From assembly GCF_003026475.1 (NCBI RefSeq), contig NZ_PYMC01000008.1:170029-234028 (forward strand): 64,000 bases of DNA, given 5' to 3'. The DNA comes from Photobacterium lipolyticum (GTDB lineage Bacteria; Pseudomonadota; Gammaproteobacteria; Enterobacterales; Vibrionaceae). Positions within the stretch are counted from its first letter, which is position 1. Each line of letters opens with the position of its first letter. The notes beneath the pieces were generated by a model that saw nothing but the letters and a program-made list of their open reading frames with translations, searched no databases and was not told where the DNA came from. The position numbers and the translations under genes are program-made. This document shows positions 8,757 through 16,579 of the stretch, piece by piece.

Positions 8757-9986
8757 TCAATGCAGAATACGGGCACGAATGGTGCCGTCGATTGCTTTTA
8801 GCTTACGGAGGGCTTCTTCCGAGCGCTCGGTTTCCACATCGATAACCACATAACCGATCTTGGCACCTGTTTGCAGATACTGGGCGGCAATGTTGATCCC
8901 TTCTGCGGCGAAGATCGTGGTGATCTGATTCAGGATCCCTGGGCGATTTTCATGAATGTGCAATAGACGCGAACAGTTGCGGTGCTCGGGCAGTGACACT
9001 TCAGGGAAGCCAACCGCTGACAATGTTGAACCATTATCGGAATATTTAACTAACTTACCGGCTACTTCGATCCCGATGTTTTCCTGCGCTTCCTGGGTTG
9101 AGCCACCGATATGCGGTGTCAACAACACATTGTCAAATTGCGCCAGTGGTGATTTGAACGGGTCTTGATTGGTTTTAGGCTCTACCGGGAATACGTCAAT
9201 CGCAGCGCCCGCGAGGTGCTTGCTTTCCAGTGCGCTACATAACGCATCAATTTCAACCACAGTACCACGCGCGGCATTGATGAAAATCGCCCCTGGTTTC
9301 ATGCGAGCAAATTCATCAGCGCCCATCATATCTTGAGTGTCAGGGGTTTCCGGCACATGCAGGCTGATCACATCACACTTGTTGAGCAGCTCGGTCATTG
9401 AGCGAACCTGCGTGGCGTTACCCAGAGAGAGCTTGTTTTCGATATCGTAGAAATAGACTCGCATACCGAGATTTTCAGCCAGAATACCGAGCTGAGTACC
9501 GATGTGACCGTAGCCAATGATACCTAAGCGTTTGCCTCGCGCTTCATAAGAATGATCGGCGGACTTCTGCCATTCGCCGCGATGGGCTTTGGCGTTCTTT
9601 TCCGGAATACCACGAAGCAGCAGCAGGATTTCTCCCAGTACTAACTCAGCGACACTTCGGGTATTTGAGAAGGGGGCGTTAAAAACCGGAATACCCCGTT
9701 TGCTAGCTCCTGCAAGATCAACCTGATTGGTACCGATACAGAAACAACCCACAGCCATCAGCTTATTAGCTGAGTCAAAGACTTCTTCAGTTAGCTGAGT
9801 ACGCGAGCGAATACCAACAAAATGAGCGTCTTTGATCGCTTCGAGCAGTTCGTCACCGGCAAGCGAACCTTTATGGTATTCAATATTGGTATAACCAGCC
9901 TGCTGTAAAACCTCAAGTGTAGAAGGGTGAAGCCCTTCCAATAAGAGAATTTTAATTTTTTCTTTATCCAGTGAAATTTTAGCCAT
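8757..9986 (-). CDS. serA: D-3-phosphoglycerate dehydrogenase
   Basis: First enzyme of serine synthesis, oxidising 3-phosphoglycerate with NAD. The 409 residues match E. coli SerA (410) end to end. Motifs: CFCIGTNQVDL and PFSNTRSVAEL in the substrate domain, the NAD-binding GYGHIGTQLG, INAARGTVV with the catalytic Arg, and TPHIGGSTQEAQ with the catalytic His. A C-terminal ACT domain begins near HIHENRPGIL and is the serine-binding regulatory part in this family. AAGGATG lies about nine bases before the start. The minus-strand neighbour rpiA has its own terminator before serA, so the two are probably separate transcription units. Confidence 0.97.
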   Translation of the reverse strand: MAKISLDKEKIKILLLEGLHPSTLEVLQQAGYTNIEYHKGSLAGDELLEAIKDAHFVGIRSRTQLTEEVFDSANKLMAVGCFCIGTNQVDLAGASKRGIPVFNAPFSNTRSVAELVLGEILLLLRGIPEKNAKAHRGEWQKSADHSYEARGKRLGIIGYGHIGTQLGILAENLGMRVYFYDIENKLSLGNATQVRSMTELLNKCDVISLHVPETPDTQDMMGADEFARMKPGAIFINAARGTVVEIDALCSALESKHLAGAAIDVFPVEPKTNQDPFKSPLAQFDNVLLTPHIGGSTQEAQENIGIEVAGKLVKYSDNGSTLSAVGFPEVSLPEHRNCSRLLHIHENRPGILNQITTIFAAEGINIAAQYLQTGAKIGYVVIDVETERSEEALRKLKAIDGTIRARILH

Positions 9987-10051
9987 TGGGTTCTCATCCT
10001 TTAAAACATGAGTGGCAGGAACTCAGGTTGGGCAACCGGCGATGCTGAACT

Positions 10052-10117
10052 GAAAAGGAATAATGGTGTAGCGGCTGCGGGTAATATCCTTTTCCTGCGC
10101 GCCAGTAGCCTGAGGCT
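10052..10117 (-). promoter_or_regulatory. Structured serA leader
   Basis: The region upstream of serA holds an imperfect inverted repeat (GAAAAGGAATA at 10052 against TATCCTTTTC at 10085-10094) and a small AGCCTGAGGCT palindrome. A weak minus-strand TTGATA/TAGCTA pair lies further upstream. I cannot assign a known riboswitch. Confidence 0.3.
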
Positions 10118-10196
10118 TACACTCAAATGATAGCTACATGCTGTTCATTAAAGTATCAAATAATAACCAGTATGGGTAAGAATATTACAAAAAAGA

Positions 10197-10226
10197 TAAT
10201 AAAAAACGGCATAAATTATGCCGTTT
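10197..10226 (-). terminator. Rho-independent terminator of rpiA
   Basis: AAACGGCATAA and its near-perfect complement form a stem, followed on the minus strand by a six-T run, 36 bases after the rpiA stop. Confidence 0.88.
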
Positions 10227-10261
10227 CGTAATCTAATAACATAAGCAACGGCTATGATTGC

Positions 10262-10921
10262 TTATTTCTCGAATTTTTTCACACCGTCAGGCGAGCCAAC
10301 CAGCAGAACATCCGCTCCGCGGTGAGCAAACAGACCGACAGTCACCACACCTGGCAGGGCATTGATTTTATCTTCCATCGCCTTCGCGTCAGTGATTGCC
10401 ATGTTATGCACGTCAATAATGATATTGCCGTTATCTGTCACAACACCTTCACGGTATACCGGATCGCCACCAAGCTTCACCAGCTCACGGCCGATAAATG
10501 AACGTGCCATTGGGATCACTTCAACAGGCAGAGGGAACTGGCCCAGAACGTCTACTTGTTTAGTATTATCAACAATGCAGATGAATTTTTTGGACATTGC
10601 AGCAACGATTTTTTCGCGCGTCAGTGCCGCGCCGCCGCCTTTGATCATGTCATATTGACCATTGATTTCGTCGGCACCATCAACATAAATATCGAGGCCG
10701 TCAACGTCGTTGGCATCAAAAACCGGAATGCCGATTTGTTCCAGACGTTCAGTAGAAGCGACCGAGCTTGAAACAGCCCCTTTGATCTCTTCTTTACGGG
10801 TTTCCAGTGCGTCGATGAAGTGATTAACGGTTGAGCCTGTCCCTACACCGACAATGCTGCCTTTTGTAACGTATTCCAGTGCAGCCCAGCCAGCCGCTTT
10901 CTTCATTTCATCTTGTGTCAT
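10262..10921 (-). CDS. rpiA: Ribose-5-phosphate isomerase A
   Basis: Interconverts ribose 5-phosphate and ribulose 5-phosphate in the pentose phosphate pathway, supplying ribose for nucleotides. At 219 residues it is the same length as E. coli RpiA. Motifs are [13 protein letters not shown] (phosphate loop), VDGADEING with the catalytic aspartates, [12 protein letters not shown] with the catalytic lysine and glutamate, and [16 protein letters not shown] near the end. AGGAG lies just upstream of the start. A TATAAT promoter and a 53-nt hairpin precede it. Confidence 0.97.
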   Translation of the reverse strand: MTQDEMKKAAGWAALEYVTKGSIVGVGTGSTVNHFIDALETRKEEIKGAVSSSVASTERLEQIGIPVFDANDVDGLDIYVDGADEINGQYDMIKGGGAALTREKIVAAMSKKFICIVDNTKQVDVLGQFPLPVEVIPMARSFIGRELVKLGGDPVYREGVVTDNGNIIIDVHNMAITDAKAMEDKINALPGVVTVGLFAHRGADVLLVGSPDGVKKFEK

Positions 10922-10943
10922 GCCTTTCTCCTAGTAATGGCTA

Positions 10944-10996
10944 ATACCAAACTGAACAATTTTCTGGTTGGATCAGATAATTGTTCAGTTTGGTAT
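10944..10996. repeat. Long perfect hairpin of the ATACCAA palindrome family
   Basis: ATACCAAACTGAACAATT (10944-10961) and its exact complement (10979-10996) form an 18-bp stem that extends by CTG/CAG after one mismatch. It lies in the inferred rpiA 5' leader, 23 bases before the start codon. It has no T run on either side, so it is not a standard terminator. Confidence 0.85.
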
Positions 10997-11008
10997 CACG
11001 TTGCGCGG

Positions 11009-11044
11009 AGCGCTGATTATAACTAAGAGTGTGTGGTACGTCAG
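11009..11044 (-). promoter_or_regulatory. Candidate rpiA promoter
   Basis: On the minus strand, CTGACG (11044-11039), a 17-bp spacer and a perfect TATAAT (11021-11016) form a good sigma-70 promoter. The inferred start near 11009 puts the 53-nt hairpin in the leader RNA. Confidence 0.6.
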
Positions 11045-11136
11045 GGCAAATTTTGACTGAGATCGCTGTTCTCATATTCAGAAATCATAAATCTATTAAT
11101 AACATATAGTTAGCGGAGATAGTTGTAGCACATTAA

Positions 11137-11152
11137 AACCAAACGTTTGCGT
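11137..11152. promoter_or_regulatory. PurR-like box upstream of rpiA
   Basis: AACCAAACGTTTGCGT matches the PurR-type palindrome ACGCAAACGTTTGCGT at 14 of 16 positions. It lies about 130 bases upstream of the inferred rpiA start site, so direct repression is uncertain. Confidence 0.35.
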
Positions 11153-11190
11153 GGGTGCGTATATGAAGGAAAGACGTCAGTATTCGATCA

Positions 11191-11793
11191 TCACCAGGAA
11201 AAATGACAGGAGGGGGTGATGATTTCGGGTAAAGGGACATCCCAGGCTTCGAACGGCAGGTTTTCGACCTGCTGGCAGTCATGAGCCAACCCCAGCGGGC
11301 GTGGGCCTTGCTTTTCATGGTGCCAGCGATTGAGCGTACGGTCATAATAACCGCCTCCCATTCCCAGGCGCTGACCGGTACTATCAAAGGCGACCAGCGG
11401 GGTGCAGATCAGATCCAGTTCATTCACCGGCTTGACCAAGCGAATATCTAATACCGGCTCTTGGATCTGATATTTGTTCAGCGTCATTCGTGTATCTGGA
11501 GTGTAATGCAGAAACAGCAACTGGCCTTTGCTGAAAGGATGCAGGACGGGCAGGTAGACCGATTTACCGTGCCGCCACAGCCAGTCAATGAGTGGCTGAG
11601 TATCGATTTCACCGTCATTGGATAAATACAGTGCAATATGATGGGCGTCGATAACACTCGCCACCTGTTGGAATAGTATGAGTAGATCGTGCGCGGCATG
11701 CTGTTGTTGCAGAGGGCTAAGGCCGCGGCGACGCAGACGAATGTGTTGGCGAATGTGCTGGCGAGAAGAAGATGGTTGAACAGGTGAACTCAT
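11191..11793 (-). CDS. ygfA: 5-formyltetrahydrofolate cyclo-ligase
   Basis: Converts 5-formyl-THF to 5,10-methenyl-THF with ATP, returning the storage folate to one-carbon metabolism. The 200-residue protein shows the basic N-terminal helix (RQHIRQHIRLRRRGL) that contacts ATP, ALYLSNDGEIDT in the substrate domain, and the family signature LGMGGGYYDRTL near residue 145. It lies immediately downstream of 6S RNA and zapA on the minus strand, as in E. coli, where 6S RNA and ygfA are co-transcribed. Confidence 0.93.
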   Translation of the reverse strand: MSSPVQPSSSRQHIRQHIRLRRRGLSPLQQQHAAHDLLILFQQVASVIDAHHIALYLSNDGEIDTQPLIDWLWRHGKSVYLPVLHPFSKGQLLFLHYTPDTRMTLNKYQIQEPVLDIRLVKPVNELDLICTPLVAFDSTGQRLGMGGGYYDRTLNRWHHEKQGPRPLGLAHDCQQVENLPFEAWDVPLPEIITPSCHFSW

Positions 11794-11849
11794 AGGTCAT
11801 CCAATGACAGAGGTTGTTCGGGTAATTATAGAGCGAGCATCTGGTGGAG

Positions 11850-11898
11850 GAGTTTCTAGAATCTCAAATTTCGATTCTCGTTACTATAGAGTAGAGGG
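11850..11898. repeat. Degenerate heptad array C (7 units)
   Basis: Seven units in exact 7-bp register (GAGTTTC, TAGAATC and on to TAGAGGG) lie between the ygfA start and the 3' end of 6S RNA, directly abutting the RNA. Confidence 0.75.
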
Positions 11899-12079
11899 TA
11901 TGCCCCAGGGTGCCGTTGCGCATTGTGGCCCTTGAACCAGATGTTCAAGGTGGATCAGCAACATTAACCGCAGGCTTCTCAGTCGGGCTGAGCATGCTCA
12001 ATAGCTAATAGGCAGCCAATCCTGTTTTTTTGCTTATCGGCTCGGGGACGTTAATACGCTGACGTACACCCCAGGGTCA
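11899..12079 (-). ncRNA. ssrS: 6S RNA
   Basis: 6S RNA binds sigma-70 RNA polymerase and damps transcription in stationary phase. The minus strand between zapA and ygfA carries the conserved blocks of E. coli 6S: a GTCCCC-GAGCCGATA segment, GAGCATGCTC, GAGAAGCCT, and CACCTTGAAC pairing with GGTTCAAGGG. The two ends, CCCTGGGGTG and CACCCTGGGG, pair over 10 bp with two G-U pairs and set the boundaries to within a few bases, giving about 180 nt. The zapA-ssrS-ygfA order is the enterobacterial one. Confidence 0.9.
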
Positions 12080-12087
12080 ATTCATTA

Positions 12088-12390
12088 TCAACGCTTTGGT
12101 TGATTTTGCAATGCCTTATCCAAAGTTTCTGTTAATTCACTGATTCTATTGGATAAATTTGAAGCACTGCCGTTATGTTCTCTACGCTCTGTGTGCATTT
12201 CGTTGCACACGTTTAAGCCGGCAAACATCAGTAGTTGCTCGGTGTTTGTTACCTTTGTGCGCTCAGACAGATCTTTCAAGCGCTGGTCAAAATCTGCCGC
12301 TGCTTCTTGCAATGCTTCTTCCTGACCTAATGGACAGTTTACCTTTAAGAACCTGCCTAAAACTTGAATTTCAACTGTCTGAGTACTCAT
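12088..12390 (-). CDS. zapA: Cell division protein ZapA
   Basis: ZapA bundles FtsZ filaments at the division ring. The 100-residue protein starts MSTQTVEIQVLGR, has the typical short beta-rich head with the NCPLGQEEAL stretch, and continues into a long helix (TEQLLMFAGLNVCNEMH onward) ending in a coiled coil, ISELTETLDKAL. E. coli ZapA has 109 residues and the same architecture. It is divergent from ygfB and directly upstream of 6S RNA. Confidence 0.93.
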   Translation of the reverse strand: MSTQTVEIQVLGRFLKVNCPLGQEEALQEAAADFDQRLKDLSERTKVTNTEQLLMFAGLNVCNEMHTERREHNGSASNLSNRISELTETLDKALQNQPKR

Positions 12391-12666
12391 AAATCTTTAA
12401 TCAGCTCCGTGCCAGAATACTGTCTGCTTAGCATTCTGCTTGCAATGGGAAGATAATATAGAAAAAGCCTTTTCAACATGCAAGCTCACTCATCACGCTT
12501 TAGATGGATGAGTCACTGACTAATCAGATATTAACCAGTCTGCTGCAATCTGCTGCAACTGCAAACATAGCCCAAGCTTTCCAGAAAGGGTATTAGCCTG
12601 ACTTGAGGCTAAGTGGTAGCATAACACAATTAATATTGGCACCAATGAGACGAAGGTGAAACACCC

Positions 12667-13314
12667 ATGAGCGAAGTAAAAATACCCGCATATGACGCTG
12701 TTGATGCAGCATTAAAGGATCACGGTTTAGCGGCTTCTCCATCAGAGCTTCACGGCCTGCTGAGCGGCATGATCTGCGGTGGCCTGGCGATAGACGATGA
12801 AAGCTGGATCGGTCCGGTAAGCGACTACGCCAACGAGGGTGAACCTTTAACTGATGGTGCGAAAGCGGCAGTACGGGCGGTATTTGATGCAGCCTCAACC
12901 GAGCTGGGTGGATTAGCGACAATACTGTTTACCTCAACGGCTGCTGAACTGGCTAATTACGAATTCAACATTTCTTTACTGCTGCCCGCCGAAGAGGCCG
13001 AGCTGATGCTGCGTGCCGAAGCATTGAGTGAGTGGGCCACTAATTTTATTTCAGGTTTGGGCTTGATGGGATTGGAAAAAGCCAAGCTGTCTCCGGAAGT
13101 GACTGAAGCCGTTTCGGTGCTGGAAGAGATCGCCCAATTAGGCATCGATGAAGATGAAGACATGGCAGAGCAGGAGCAGCTGTTCGATAATGTGGTCGCT
13201 TATGTACCTGAGTGCGTGTTGACCTGTCTGGTTGAGTTGAGCCAGCGTCCAGGTGCCGTTGAAGAGCCGAATATCCCTGGTATTGGTCAGGGTGAAAAAA
13301 CGACGCAGCATTAA
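12667..13314 (+). CDS. ygfB: UPF0149 family protein YgfB
   Basis: A 215-residue cytoplasmic UPF0149 protein. Conserved features are SPSELHGLLSGMICGG near residue 25, the acidic LGIDEDEDMAEQ block near 160, and a final helix (AYVPECVLTCLVELSQ). E. coli YgfB has 192 residues and no settled biochemical role; related proteins affect beta-lactam response in Pseudomonas. AAGGTG precedes the start. The next gene, ubiH, follows after 23 bases; in E. coli pepP lies between them, so pepP is missing from this position. Confidence 0.9.
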   Translation: MSEVKIPAYDAVDAALKDHGLAASPSELHGLLSGMICGGLAIDDESWIGPVSDYANEGEPLTDGAKAAVRAVFDAASTELGGLATILFTSTAAELANYEFNISLLLPAEEAELMLRAEALSEWATNFISGLGLMGLEKAKLSPEVTEAVSVLEEIAQLGIDEDEDMAEQEQLFDNVVAYVPECVLTCLVELSQRPGAVEEPNIPGIGQGEKTTQH

Positions 13315-13337
13315 TTATTAACGCTAAGGGACTGGAT

Positions 13338-14543
13338 GTGAAACAGTATGATGTTGTGATTGCCGGGGGCGCGATGGCCGGCGCGGCATTGGCAATTGCA
13401 CTGAATAAACTCAGTGGCAATCGTTGCGATAGTGTTAGGGGGTTGCGTATTGCGGTTGTTGAAGCCGTCAAACCTAAACTGGAGCAGCACCCGGGTTACG
13501 ATGCGCGCAGTATCGCGTTATCTTTAGGCTCTGCCAATCTGCTGGATAAAATTGGGGTCTGGTCGAAACTGGCCAATGTCGCGACCCCGATTTCTCATAT
13601 CCATGTCTCTGATCGCGGCCATGCGGGTATGGTTCGTATGGATGCGAAAGAGATGGCGGTTGATGCGCTGGGTTATGTGGTTGAACTGGCTGATACCGGC
13701 GCGTTGTTTCATCAGCTGCTTAATGAGCAGGATCAGACCGATCTCTATTGCCCGGCAACGATCACTGGTATTTCACGTACTCGGCAGCAAGTCAATCTAA
13801 CCCTCGAGTCGGGAGAGCAACTGCAAACCCGGCTACTGGTGACGGCTGATGGTGCCTTGTCGGGTTGTTGCAAACTGTTAGGCATACCTCGCACTGAACA
13901 CGACTTTGAACAAGTGGCCGTGATTGCCAATATAACCACCGCAATAGCGCATCGGGGCCGAGCTTTTGAGCGTTTCACCCCTTATGGCCCGGTTGCTTTG
14001 TTACCGATGTCAGAAGGGCGGAGTTCACTGGTGTGGTGCATTAAGCCCGAGCATCAGGCCGTGGTAATGGGCTGGGACGATGCGCGGTTCCTGGCTGAGT
14101 TACAGCAGGTTTTTGGCTGGCGTTTAGGCCAGTTAGTTAAAACGGGCCAACGTGCAGCCTATCCGTTATTGCTGCGCCAGTCACAGTCTCTGGTCTCGCA
14201 CCGTGTCGCCGTGGTGGGTAATGCGGCTCAAACGCTGCATCCGATTGCCGGACAAGGATTTAATTTAGGACTGCGTGATGTCATGTCACTGGCCGAAGAG
14301 ATCGTGCGTGGTCTCGAGCAGGGCGAAGATGCAGGCAGTGCTGCGATGTTAAGCCGTTACCGCCAGCGTCGCATGCCGGATCGTGAGGCGACAGTCGCAA
14401 TGACATCAGGGCTGGTGAGCCTCTTTGCCAATGACAGCTTTCCTCTTGTTGCTGGCCGTAATATCGGCCTGATGGCAATGAATATTTTTGATACGTTAAA
14501 AGCACCGCTGCTAAGGCGTGCGATGGGACAGGTCGAAAGATAA
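13338..14543 (+). CDS. ubiH: 2-octaprenyl-6-methoxyphenol hydroxylase UbiH
   Basis: FAD-dependent monooxygenase of ubiquinone synthesis. The start is GTG (MKQYDVVIAGGAMAG) with AAGGG seven bases upstream; the overlapping ATG at 13336 is immediately followed by a stop. The 401 residues hold the dinucleotide fold VIAGGAMAGAALAIAL, the middle TADGALSG motif, and GNAAQTLHPIAGQGFNLG, in which Asn replaces the usual Asp, as in E. coli UbiH. UbiI follows after 17 bases. Confidence 0.94.
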   Translation: MKQYDVVIAGGAMAGAALAIALNKLSGNRCDSVRGLRIAVVEAVKPKLEQHPGYDARSIALSLGSANLLDKIGVWSKLANVATPISHIHVSDRGHAGMVRMDAKEMAVDALGYVVELADTGALFHQLLNEQDQTDLYCPATITGISRTRQQVNLTLESGEQLQTRLLVTADGALSGCCKLLGIPRTEHDFEQVAVIANITTAIAHRGRAFERFTPYGPVALLPMSEGRSSLVWCIKPEHQAVVMGWDDARFLAELQQVFGWRLGQLVKTGQRAAYPLLLRQSQSLVSHRVAVVGNAAQTLHPIAGQGFNLGLRDVMSLAEEIVRGLEQGEDAGSAAMLSRYRQRRMPDREATVAMTSGLVSLFANDSFPLVAGRNIGLMAMNIFDTLKAPLLRRAMGQVER

Positions 14544-14561
14544 TTAATGGAATTGGTATAA
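14541..14561. repeat. ATACCAA-family repeat half at the ubiH-ubiI junction
   Basis: A 21-bp sequence containing AATGGAATTGGTAT occurs here and, identically, at 26496-26516. It fills the whole gap between ubiH and ubiI, and its GGA is the only ribosome-binding-like sequence for ubiI. Confidence 0.75.
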
Positions 14562-15769
14562 TGATGCAGAGTGTTGATGTTGCCATTATTGGTGGGGGAA
14601 TGGTTGGTTTAACCCTGGCCGCTGCGTTAGCAGACACCGAGTTGCGTGTTGCCGTAATTGAAGGCCAGCTGCCTGCCCCTGAACTTGCTCCATTACCGGA
14701 TTTACGTGTTTCCGCATTAAGCCGAGCCAGCGAACGTATTCTTCGCCGGACCGGTGCCTGGCCGGGTATTGAAGCCCGTCGTCTGAGCCCTTACAGCAAA
14801 ATGGAGGTCTGGGAGCAAGATAGCTTTGCCAGCATTCAATTTGATGCCGAACGTTTAGCTCAGCCGAATTTAGGTTACATCGTAGAAAACCGGGTCATTC
14901 AGTTGGCGCTGCTGGATCGCGTTAACCAGTTGAGCAATGTGACCCTGCTGGCGCCTGAACGTTGTAAGAACATCGCTTTCGGTGAAAGCGAAGCCTGGCT
15001 AAGCATGGAATCGGGCAAAAACCTGACAGCCAAGCTGGTGGTCGGTGCGGACGGCGCTAACTCCTGGGTCCGTCACCAGCTGGATATTCCACTGACTCAC
15101 TGGGATTACGGTCATAGTGCAATTGTTGCCAATATCCGTTGTGATGAAGCCCATGATCAAACTGCCCGCCAGATCTTCCGTCCGCAAGGGCCGCTGGCCT
15201 TCCTGCCCTTAGCTGAAAGCAACTTATGCTCTATTGTCTGGTCTGTGCAACCGGAAGAGGCAGAGCTGTTGTGTGGGTTAAGTGACGAAGAATTTAATAA
15301 GTCACTCACTGCTGCTTCTGATCACCGTTTAGGTTTATGTAAAGTCGATGGTGAACGCCAGACGTTCCCACTGAAAATGCGTTATGCCCGCGACTTTGTC
15401 CGCGACCGTGTTGCTTTAGTCGGTGATGCCGCGCACACCATTCATCCTTTAGCGGGACAGGGCGTGAACCTCGGTTTGCTCGATGCGGCAAGTCTGGCTC
15501 AGGAGCTCAAAGCGTTGTGGCACCATGAACAGGATATCGGCAAGAAAGCCAACTTGCGTCATTATGAGCGCTGGCGAAAAGCGGAAGCCGCTAAAATGAT
15601 CACCGCAATGCAGGCATTCCGGGATGTATTCGACGGAAGCAACCCGGCTAAAAAGCTGGTGCGGGATCTGGGTATGTTGATTGCGGATAAAGCGCCGGGA
15701 GTCAAAGATGAGTTTATGCGCAGGGCTCTGGGTTTATCGGGTGAGTTACCTGAACTAGCTAAGTATTAA
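14561..15769 (+). CDS. ubiI: Ubiquinone C5-hydroxylase UbiI (VisC)
   Basis: FAD monooxygenase that hydroxylates C5 of the ubiquinone ring. The 402 residues show the FAD fold (VAIIGGGMVGLTLAAAL), VGADGANSWVR in the middle, and VGDAAHTIHPLAGQGVNLG near 285. Two start codons are adjacent, 14561 and 14564; the second matches E. coli (MQSVDVAI). The tandem ubiH-ubiI pair is typical, and the two proteins are paralogues. In E. coli a full gcvTHP operon follows; here only gcvH does. Confidence 0.94.
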   Translation: MMQSVDVAIIGGGMVGLTLAAALADTELRVAVIEGQLPAPELAPLPDLRVSALSRASERILRRTGAWPGIEARRLSPYSKMEVWEQDSFASIQFDAERLAQPNLGYIVENRVIQLALLDRVNQLSNVTLLAPERCKNIAFGESEAWLSMESGKNLTAKLVVGADGANSWVRHQLDIPLTHWDYGHSAIVANIRCDEAHDQTARQIFRPQGPLAFLPLAESNLCSIVWSVQPEEAELLCGLSDEEFNKSLTAASDHRLGLCKVDGERQTFPLKMRYARDFVRDRVALVGDAAHTIHPLAGQGVNLGLLDAASLAQELKALWHHEQDIGKKANLRHYERWRKAEAAKMITAMQAFRDVFDGSNPAKKLVRDLGMLIADKAPGVKDEFMRRALGLSGELPELAKY

Positions 15770-15785
15770 TACCAATCGGTATTAA
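15766..15785. repeat. ATACC palindrome overlapping the ubiI stop
   Basis: TTAATACC and GGTATTAA form a perfect 8-bp palindromic stem around AATC, starting inside the ubiI stop codon. Same motif family as the repeats at 10944, 26384 and 47131. Confidence 0.7.
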
Positions 15786-15798
15786 ACCGTATATTGAA

Positions 15799-15825
15799 GC
15801 CATCTCTATTGAGATGGTTTTTTTT
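15799..15825 (+). terminator. Rho-independent terminator of ubiI
   Basis: CCATCTC and GAGATGG pair around TATT and are followed by eight T residues. Confidence 0.9.
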
Positions 15826-16078
15826 ATCTGCCAGATAACAAAGATAAATTGATCACAAAAGGGATTTTTTCACCTACAGTAAATAACAGGAAATCGATGC
15901 CGGGTGAGTTACAGCAAAAACTGTAGGCTGTAGTTGTACCAGACTGATTAGTTAGGTGTTCTCTCAGTGCATATCATGGTGAATTGACATGGGGCTGAGG
16001 CGTTTGGGTCTTAAATCATCTGCTTGAACCGAACCAGTTATCGAGTGATAAGCAGTCTTTTCATAAGGAAGTTACACA
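15826..16078. other. gcvH upstream region
   Basis: About 250 bases between the ubiI terminator and gcvH. I looked for a glycine riboswitch, because gcv genes often have one, and did not find its conserved core. An isolated TTCTCTCAG is present. AAGGAAG about eight bases before the ATG is the gcvH ribosome binding site. No gene is seen. Confidence 0.4.
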
Positions 16079-16471
16079 ATGAGTTATGTTCCCTCTGAAT
16101 TGAAATTTACCAATACCCATGAATGGGTTCGCCCTGAAGGGGATGGCGTTTTTACTGTCGGCATTACCGATCATGCTCAGTCAATGTTGGGCGATATGGT
16201 GTTTGTTGATGTACCTGATCTGGATACCGGCATTGAGGCGGGTGATGACTGCGCGGTTGCCGAGTCGGTGAAAGCGGCAACTGATGTATATTCGCCGTTA
16301 ACCGGGGTGGTCATTGCGGTGAATGAAGACTTAGACAGTTCTCCCGAACTGGTAAACAGCGATCCTTACGGTGATGGCTGGTTATTTCAGATAAAAGCTG
16401 AAGATGAAGGGGAGTTTGACGATTTACTCGATGCTGAGAGCTATCAGGATCTGGTGGATGATTCGGAGTGA
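16079..16471 (+). CDS. gcvH: Glycine cleavage system H protein
   Basis: Lipoylated shuttle protein that carries the aminomethyl group between the P, T and L proteins of glycine cleavage. The 130 residues match the E. coli protein, with the lipoyl lysine Lys65 in [12 protein letters not shown] and the conserved [12 protein letters not shown] near residue 13. It stands alone: no gcvT, gcvP or shmt gene flanks it in this window, unlike the E. coli gcvTHP operon at the same position beside ubiI. It may be a remnant of that operon with partners elsewhere, or a second copy. Confidence 0.95.
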   Translation: MSYVPSELKFTNTHEWVRPEGDGVFTVGITDHAQSMLGDMVFVDVPDLDTGIEAGDDCAVAESVKAATDVYSPLTGVVIAVNEDLDSSPELVNSDPYGDGWLFQIKAEDEGEFDDLLDAESYQDLVDDSE

Positions 16472-16518
16472 TCGCCATCGGGGGGCTTTATCCCGATGAG
16501 TATAACCTGTTAATTTTA

Positions 16519-16539
16519 AAGCCCACAATCTGTGGGCTT
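16519..16539. terminator. Hairpin between gcvH and the small ORF
   Basis: AAGCCCACA pairs perfectly with TGTGGGCTT around ATC, between two convergent genes. The T tail is poor on both strands. Confidence 0.55.
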
Positions 16540-16579
16540 AGATAAACAGAGATCCTCAAAAAGAGATTCATGCCGGGCA

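Noticed and set aside
15826..16078. Glycine riboswitch upstream of gcvH
   Set aside because: The conserved aptamer core was not found; a single TTCTCTCAG is not enough.
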